A DNA stretch of 10,128 bases from Phycisphaeraceae bacterium (GTDB lineage: Bacteria; Planctomycetota; Phycisphaerae; Phycisphaerales; Phycisphaeraceae): assembly GCA_020851395.1 (NCBI GenBank), contig JADZCW010000055.1:1-10128 (forward strand), read 5' to 3'. Positions within the stretch are counted from its first letter, which is position 1. The number at the start of each line of letters is the position of its first letter. The notes beneath the pieces are model-generated. The model searched no databases, was not told where the DNA came from, and saw only the letters and a program-made list of their open reading frames with translations. The position numbers and the translations under genes are program-made. Shown here in pieces: positions 6,282-10,128 of this stretch.

Positions 6282-7487
6282 TCAGCCATGAAAGCGCAGG
6301 CCGCCTGTCATGGCCGGTTCTGGGACGCCAATGCGCTGGTTGCTGACAATCTGGGCGTAGATCCGGCCGATCGCCTGGACGTATCGTGAACGGGAAAAGT
6401 AGCTGTAAGCCTCGTGTCGACAAGTGTCTCGGAGCTTCCAAGTCGTCGTGGCGTCGAGCGACAATTCGAGCAGTTTGGACACCAGAGCAGAGTCGTCGCC
6501 GGGCTTGACCAGCAGGGCGGAGTGGTGGTCTTCGAGGAATTCACAGACCGGATAGGTCGCCGTGGCCAGGATGGGCGAGCCGGCCGCCATGGCCCATCCG
6601 AGGCAGAGCGTCGGGGCAGGCTCGATCGCCACGCCGGCGTCAATGCCTGATAACACTTCCCAGGGTTCACGGGCTTTCGTTTCAATCATTCCATAAAGAT
6701 TGGCGTGCCATTGCGCGCACTGATTTACACCGCTTGCCGCCCCGGGCTGGTCCGGATGCAGCAGCAGGAGCAGCTTTTTTTCATGCGGCCAGCCGGCATG
6801 ATGGATCGCCCGGATGGCTAGCCGCAACATTGCCCACGCCGGCATCCGTTCCGGGTGATCGGCCAACGTCGCCACCACCGTCGCCGACTCGTTGACCTGT
6901 AACCCCCACCTCTGGCGGAGCGCGTCTCGCCGGGCCAGGTCGATCCTCGACATGTCCACGCCCGGCCGCACCACGTGCACAGCCGACGCGTCCAATCCCG
7001 CGGTCAGGTATTGGCGGCGCACGCTCGCCGAGGCCGCCAGCACGACTGTCCTTCCAGGGCCATCGCGGGTCAGCACGCGGACCCACTTGGCGGTGGCGGA
7101 GGGGGGCACGCCCGTGGCGGTCAACAGACGAGGCGTTGACGGCAGGAGCATGGCGGCGACCGTCAGCATCGTCGGCGACCAGGCATGGACGACGTCGTAC
7201 ATCGTGTCGCGCATCGCCGTCGTGGCGGCCGCGCGCCGATGTCGGCCCAGCGCCGCGCGGACGGACAGGACGCTCATCCCGCCACCCGCGACGCGGGCGA
7301 AAGGCGTCAGCCCCAGCGAGATCGCCTGCCGGGCCACGGCCGCGTTCCCGACCAGCAGGAGCTCCTGCTCGATCTCGCCCAGGCGTCCCCACGTGTCGGC
7401 CAGCATCGCCAGACGCAGGGCCGACCCGCCGACGGCGTTCGGATCGGCCGCGCTGCTTCGTCCGTCGAACAGGTGCAGGACACGCAT
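6282..7487 (-). CDS. Divergent GT4-family glycosyltransferase
   Basis: The 401-residue protein has the two-Rossmann (GT-B) layout of family 4 glycosyltransferases. The N-terminal half begins MRVLHLFDG and has a glycine-rich AVGGSALRLAMLAD (18-31), YDVVHAWSP (97-105) and VHVVRPGVDMSRI (170-182). The C-terminal half has VVATLADHPERMPAWAML (204-221), then GIDAGVAIEPAPTLCLGWAMAAGSP (281-305) and VCEFLEDHHSALLVKPGDDSAL (314-335). It would transfer a sugar from a nucleotide donor at the cytoplasmic face of the membrane. In the EX7E motif the first Glu is present (E289), but the second position is Gly (G297), so donor handling may differ or activity may be reduced. The ATG at 7487 has a G-run (GGGGGGA) about 7 bases upstream. 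It lies 34 bases after the second lipoprotein gene on the same strand and is probably in that operon. The acceptor is unknown. Confidence 0.82.
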   Translation of the reverse strand: MRVLHLFDGRSSAADPNAVGGSALRLAMLADTWGRLGEIEQELLLVGNAAVARQAISLGLTPFARVAGGGMSVLSVRAALGRHRRAAATTAMRDTMYDVVHAWSPTMLTVAAMLLPSTPRLLTATGVPPSATAKWVRVLTRDGPGRTVVLAASASVRRQYLTAGLDASAVHVVRPGVDMSRIDLARRDALRQRWGLQVNESATVVATLADHPERMPAWAMLRLAIRAIHHAGWPHEKKLLLLLHPDQPGAASGVNQCAQWHANLYGMIETKAREPWEVLSGIDAGVAIEPAPTLCLGWAMAAGSPILATATYPVCEFLEDHHSALLVKPGDDSALVSKLLELSLDATTTWKLRDTCRHEAYSYFSRSRYVQAIGRIYAQIVSNQRIGVPEPAMTGGLRFHG

Positions 7488-7521
7488 CGATCATCCCCCC
7501 GCGTCGGGACGGGCGTGGCGT

Positions 7522-8196
7522 TCAGGAAGCGGGGCGGGCCGGCTCGTGATCGTAGAACAGCATGGCGACCTCCCGTCCGATCACGTCCGTCATCTGACTG
7601 ACGGCCAGGGCGCTGTCGGAAGGGATGTCCCGGCTGAGGTTCATCATCGGCGTGTCGACGTGGAGCGACCAGCCGCGCTCGACGCTCTGGTCGCTGCCGG
7701 CCGGGATGTCCGTGTCGGTGGGGAACAGGCGTTTGCCCGTGCGTGCGTCGATGACCTTGACCAGCACCGAGGCGGTGGGGCGGACCATGCCCGGCTCCTG
7801 CTGGTAGCGAGCCGACTCGATGTAGACGTAGATCACGGTGGCCGCCGCCAGCGATCGGCCGATCCGGTCCACCGGGGTGGTCGCGTAGGCGTCGGCCAGT
7901 TCGACCGAGAGGGTGGCCAGGCGTGCCTGATCGATCAGGTTCTCGCGCTTGACCGCCTTGTGCTCGGTCAGGTCGAAACCGATGCGCGAGGCGACGGCCG
8001 AGGATGACATCGGCCCGCCCAGGACACGGCCGGGGTCGTCGACCAGGATCAGCGTCGGCCCTTCGGGCAGCTTGTAGCGGGCCTTGATCTTCTCCTGCGT
8101 CACCGCCCCGGTCAGGAACGCCGTGCCCACGCAGCCGGCGGTCAGGCCCGTCAGGACCAGCAGCAGAATCGCGCGGATCACCATCCCGCGCACCAT
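7522..8196 (-). CDS. Lipoprotein of unknown function (LFYDHE protein A)
   Basis: The 224-residue product has an N-terminal signal (MVRGMVIRAILLLVLTGLTAGC) with a candidate lipidated C22; the -3 residue is Thr rather than the usual Leu, so the lipobox is slightly atypical. The mature part contains GPTLILVDDPG (46-56), a region like VDRIGRSLAAATVIYVYIES (109-128), an alpha/beta-looking core and the C-terminus AMLFYDHEPARPAS. It resembles its upstream neighbour: similar length, DRLGVECLLIVDLNHYQLHDPG there against RSLAAATVIYVYIESARYQQEPG here, and LFYDHE near the end of both. I do not recognise a characterised family. The start is uncertain: 8196 is chosen as the shortest one with a positively charged n-region. 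Alternatives are 8184 (M5) and a GTG at 8235 that overlaps the previous stop codon and would add 13 residues read through a C-run. Confidence 0.75.
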   Translation of the reverse strand: MVRGMVIRAILLLVLTGLTAGCVGTAFLTGAVTQEKIKARYKLPEGPTLILVDDPGRVLGGPMSSSAVASRIGFDLTEHKAVKRENLIDQARLATLSVELADAYATTPVDRIGRSLAAATVIYVYIESARYQQEPGMVRPTASVLVKVIDARTGKRLFPTDTDIPAGSDQSVERGWSLHVDTPMMNLSRDIPSDSALAVSQMTDVIGREVAMLFYDHEPARPAS

Positions 8197-8216
8197 AAGC
8201 CGCTGTTCAAACTTCC

Positions 8217-8232
8217 GGGGGGGGTGGGGGGG
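8217..8232 (+). repeat. Interrupted poly-G tract (G8-T-G7)
   Basis: Eight G (8217-8224), one T, and seven G (8226-8232) lie between the stop codon of one lipoprotein gene and the preferred start of the next. On the mRNA strand it reads as C-runs. The plus strand has at least four runs of three G and could form a G-quadruplex. Homopolymers of this length are prone to slippage in replication and to sequencing error. Confidence 0.7.
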
Positions 8233-8234
8233 CA

Positions 8235-8939
8235 CTAGCGGATTTCCTCGTGGTCGTAGAAGAGGTAGACGACCTGCGCCGCCAGGACGCGATTCAGGCC
8301 CAGCTCGATGGTCTTGGGGTCGGCGTCCAGGACGCCAAAGGCGCTGTTGCGGGGGAATTCGGCGCGTACCTGTGCGGTGAAGGAGGGATTGTCCCGCCCG
8401 CTCGCGCCGGCGTCGGACGGCGATGCATCGGCCCGTGGCTTGGCGGCCGGTTCACCGCCGACGACGGTAACGGTGGCGTCGGCCAGCCCGCGCCAGAGGT
8501 GATCGTTGCCGGGGTCGTGCAGCTGATAATGGTTGAGGTCGACGATCAGGAGACACTCGACGCCCAGGCGGTCCAGCAGCCGGCGGTAGGGCCAGATGGA
8601 CCAGGTGGGGTTCTCCTGGGTGAACGTCGCGGTCTGATTGGGATCGACGACCGAGACGCCCGTCAAACGCAGCCGCAGTTCGCCGGCGACCGCGCGGGTG
8701 AGGTTGCCCACGGCCTGCGGGTTGTAGAGCATCACCGCGTCGTCGGCCGCCACGAGCACGGCCACCGAGTGGTTGGCCAGGTCCGGGTGCTGGGCGCGGA
8801 CGAGGACCTTCGCGCCGCGGTCGAGCGGGGCGCCGGAGGGATTGGTCTTGACGGGGCAGCCGGTGATCATCGCCAGGACGGCGAGGGTCCACGCCGCGGT
8901 CCACCACCGGCTCGGGATCTGCGAAACGCGATGGCTCAT
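8235..8939 (-). CDS. Lipoprotein of unknown function (LFYDHE protein B)
   Basis: The 234-residue product begins MSHRVSQIPSRWWTAAWTLAVLAMITGC; the hydrophobic run and ITGC lipobox predict a lipoprotein with lipidated C28. The mature part has NHSVAVLVAADDAVMLYNPQAV (56-77), a segment IWPYRRLLDRLGVECLLIVDLNHYQ (115-139), a low-complexity Ala/Ser/Asp insert (about 162-185) and the C-terminus VVYLFYDHEEIR. It looks homologous to the protein encoded just downstream, which lacks the insert. No enzyme motif is evident; periplasmic or outer-membrane attachment is likely. The ATG at 8939 overlaps the stop codon of the DUF2752 gene as ATGA, so translation is probably coupled. The frame is open far upstream, but only this start gives the signal peptide at the N-terminus. 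Confidence 0.78.
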   Translation of the reverse strand: MSHRVSQIPSRWWTAAWTLAVLAMITGCPVKTNPSGAPLDRGAKVLVRAQHPDLANHSVAVLVAADDAVMLYNPQAVGNLTRAVAGELRLRLTGVSVVDPNQTATFTQENPTWSIWPYRRLLDRLGVECLLIVDLNHYQLHDPGNDHLWRGLADATVTVVGGEPAAKPRADASPSDAGASGRDNPSFTAQVRAEFPRNSAFGVLDADPKTIELGLNRVLAAQVVYLFYDHEEIR

Positions 8940-9412
8940 GGGTTCGTTCTCAGCAGGGTGAGGCTTAGTGTATAGATCCAGGCCGCCAGCACCACCACCC
9001 CGACGATCACCAGCGTCCGCGGGCGGGCCAGGCGGCGCAGCGGGGTCAGGACGTCGGCCCCGGCCGCGACGGCGTAGCCGCACATCACCAGGTGCATCGC
9101 GCAGGCCAGGGCCAGGAGCGCCGCGGCGGGCTGGGTGGCGAAGGCGCGGATGAGCCGGCCTTGGGCGGCGAGGCTGGTGGCGGTGGTCATGCCGCAGGTG
9201 GCACAGGGCAGGCCGGTCGTTCCCAGCCAGGCGCAGGGCGCCAGGCCAAGCTCGGTGTGCGTGCCCATGCCCGAGGGGTCGGGCGTCAGCCCCAGGGCCA
9301 CGCCCAGCAGGGCCGCGGCCGGCAACGCCAGCAGCAGGGCCGTCAGGCGTGGGCGCCACCGCGGAACCACGGGCGTCATCGACGCAGTACTGGTGTGAGG
9401 GAGTGGGTTCAT
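8936..9412 (-). CDS. DUF2752 family membrane protein
   Basis: The 158-residue inner-membrane protein has three hydrophobic segments (about 23-42, 96-116 and 133-153). Between the first and second lies the family signature: PCAWLGTTGLPCATCGMTTA (59-78), where C60, C70 and C73 match the conserved cysteines of DUF2752 (consensus like PCPxxxLTGLxCPxCGxTRA). The family's function is not established; the CxxC pair could be redox-active or bind metal. An alternative start is M12 at 9379; neither start has a strong ribosome binding site. It is the first gene of the minus-strand cluster and overlaps the next one by 4 bases. It is divergent from pssA across 52 bases, which must hold both promoters. Confidence 0.85.
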   Translation of the reverse strand: MNPLPHTSTASMTPVVPRWRPRLTALLLALPAAALLGVALGLTPDPSGMGTHTELGLAPCAWLGTTGLPCATCGMTTATSLAAQGRLIRAFATQPAAALLALACAMHLVMCGYAVAAGADVLTPLRRLARPRTLVIVGVVVLAAWIYTLSLTLLRTNP

Positions 9413-9464
9413 TGCCGGCAGTCGAGCAGGACGGATCGGCCAAACAGTCTAGAATGAGGCGAGC

Positions 9465-10128
9465 ATGACAAGCAACCCATCGTCCGAAGAAGACTTGTCG
9501 CCGGCGGTGAACGGTTCCGAGCTCGACCCGCCCGGGAGCCTCTGGTCGCGGCGGAGCGTGGCGGTGTTCCCGACGCTCTGCACGCTGGCCAACGCGCTGG
9601 CGGGGTTCATGGCGGTGTTCCTGGCCAGCCGACCCTTCGAGCCGTCGGACCTGCCGCTGAACCTCTCGCCGCTGACGCTCGCGGCGGTGTGCGTCTTCCT
9701 TGGGATGCTCTTCGACGCCTTCGACGGCCAGATCGCGAGGCTGATGCGCAGCACCAGCGACCTGGGCGAGCAGCTCGACTCGATGGCGGACATGGTCAGC
9801 TTCGGCGTGGCCCCGGCCTTCATGGCCGTGCAGATCGCCGGCGTGCAGAACCCCTTCCTGACCATGCGGGGCGACCGCTACTTCGACCGGGCGGCGCTGC
9901 TGATCGCGTGCGTCTACGTGGCCTGCGCCGCGCTGCGGCTGGCCCGCTACAACACCGAGGCGGCCCGCAACCCGCAACGCGACCAGTCGCGCTTCCGCGG
10001 CCTGCCCTCGCCCGGCGCGGCCGGCACGGTGGCGAGCCTGGTCCTGCTGCACCAGCACCTGATCGCCCGCGACGACCCGGCCTGGCACGTGACCGTCGCG
10101 GCCGTGGGCATCCTGGCGATCATGCTGC
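9465..10128 (+). CDS. pssA: CDP-diacylglycerol-serine O-phosphatidyltransferase, N-terminal part
   Basis: At least 221 codons are present and the frame is still open at the right edge. The complete CDP-alcohol phosphotransferase motif D-x2-DG-x2-AR-x8-G-x3-D-x3-D is seen from D84 to D109 (DAFDGQIAR...GEQLDSMAD), including the metal-binding D84, D87, D105 and catalytic D109. FPTLCTLANALAGFMAV (35-51), SFGVAPAF (112-119), ALRLARYN (156-163) and FRGLPSPGAAG (177-187) are typical of PssA type II rather than of PgsA. The enzyme is an integral membrane protein that makes phosphatidylserine from CDP-diacylglycerol and L-serine, the first step to phosphatidylethanolamine. The first 28 residues are polar and not conserved. 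The ATG at 9465 has GAGG 5 bases upstream. It is transcribed away from the DUF2752 cluster. Confidence 0.92.
   Translation, partial: MTSNPSSEEDLSPAVNGSELDPPGSLWSRRSVAVFPTLCTLANALAGFMAVFLASRPFEPSDLPLNLSPLTLAAVCVFLGMLFDAFDGQIARLMRSTSDLGEQLDSMADMVSFGVAPAFMAVQIAGVQNPFLTMRGDRYFDRAALLIACVYVACAALRLARYNTEAARNPQRDQSRFRGLPSPGAAGTVASLVLLHQHLIARDDPAWHVTVAAVGILAIML

Noticed and set aside
6781..7494. Minus-strand 237-codon frame overlapping the glycosyltransferase in another frame
   Set aside because: It is Arg/Gly-rich without motifs, and the glycosyltransferase frame has clear family sequence.
9450..9455. TAGAAT as a -10 box for pssA
   Set aside because: Transcription would start near 9462, after the GAGG ribosome binding site at 9456-9459, and there is no -35 box at the right distance.
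8940..10088. Continuation of the second lipoprotein frame upstream through DUF2752 and antisense pssA
   Set aside because: The lipoprotein signal peptide begins at 8939, and the upstream part overlaps two well-supported genes in other frames.

Overview
The window is GC-rich bacterial chromosome, most likely from a Planctomycetota (Phycisphaerae-like) bacterium. The taxonomic guess rests on the L32 N-terminus (MLPVQRKT...), the rpmF-plsX order, a UxaE-type tagaturonate epimerase, short divergently arranged transcription units and the general look of the hypothetical lipoproteins. It is an inference. Most of the window is housekeeping or metabolic sequence, and I see no prophage, insertion sequence, CRISPR array or obvious defence system.

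Layout, left to right. (1) Minus strand, 1-418: the start of plsX (runs off the left edge), rpmF (L32), a leader with a strong hairpin and a compact promoter. (2) Minus strand, 431-1893: uxaE (hexuronate catabolism), preceded by tRNA-Ala(CGC) with its own promoter and intrinsic terminator. (3) Plus strand, 1910-4466: a palindromic region of 7-bp-periodic repeats, a sodium-pump decarboxylase beta subunit, a tiny gamma-like subunit (56 aa), a second heptad-repeat tract, a small four-cysteine protein (DUF6487-like) and a LolD/MacB-type ABC ATPase. (4) Minus strand, 4467-5993: an HDOD-GGDEF signalling protein whose stop codon directly abuts that of the ABC gene. (5) 5994-6281: a gene-free AT-rich gap with A-tracts. 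(6) Minus strand, 9412 down to 6282: a compact cluster of DUF2752 membrane protein, two related lipoproteins and a divergent GT4 glycosyltransferase. (7) Plus strand from 9465: pssA, running off the right edge.

Functional links: plsX and pssA belong to phospholipid synthesis but lie at opposite ends of the window in separate units. The beta and gamma subunits form the membrane half of a Na+-pumping decarboxylase whose carboxyltransferase and biotin-carrier partners are not here. The DUF2752-lipoprotein-lipoprotein-glycosyltransferase cluster looks like a cell-envelope unit of unknown role.

The most unusual signals are the heptanucleotide repeats. They occupy several plus-strand intergenic gaps around the decarboxylase genes and run into the end of the gamma reading frame. 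The next most interesting item is the tandem pair of diverged lipoproteins sharing an LFYDHE C-terminus.
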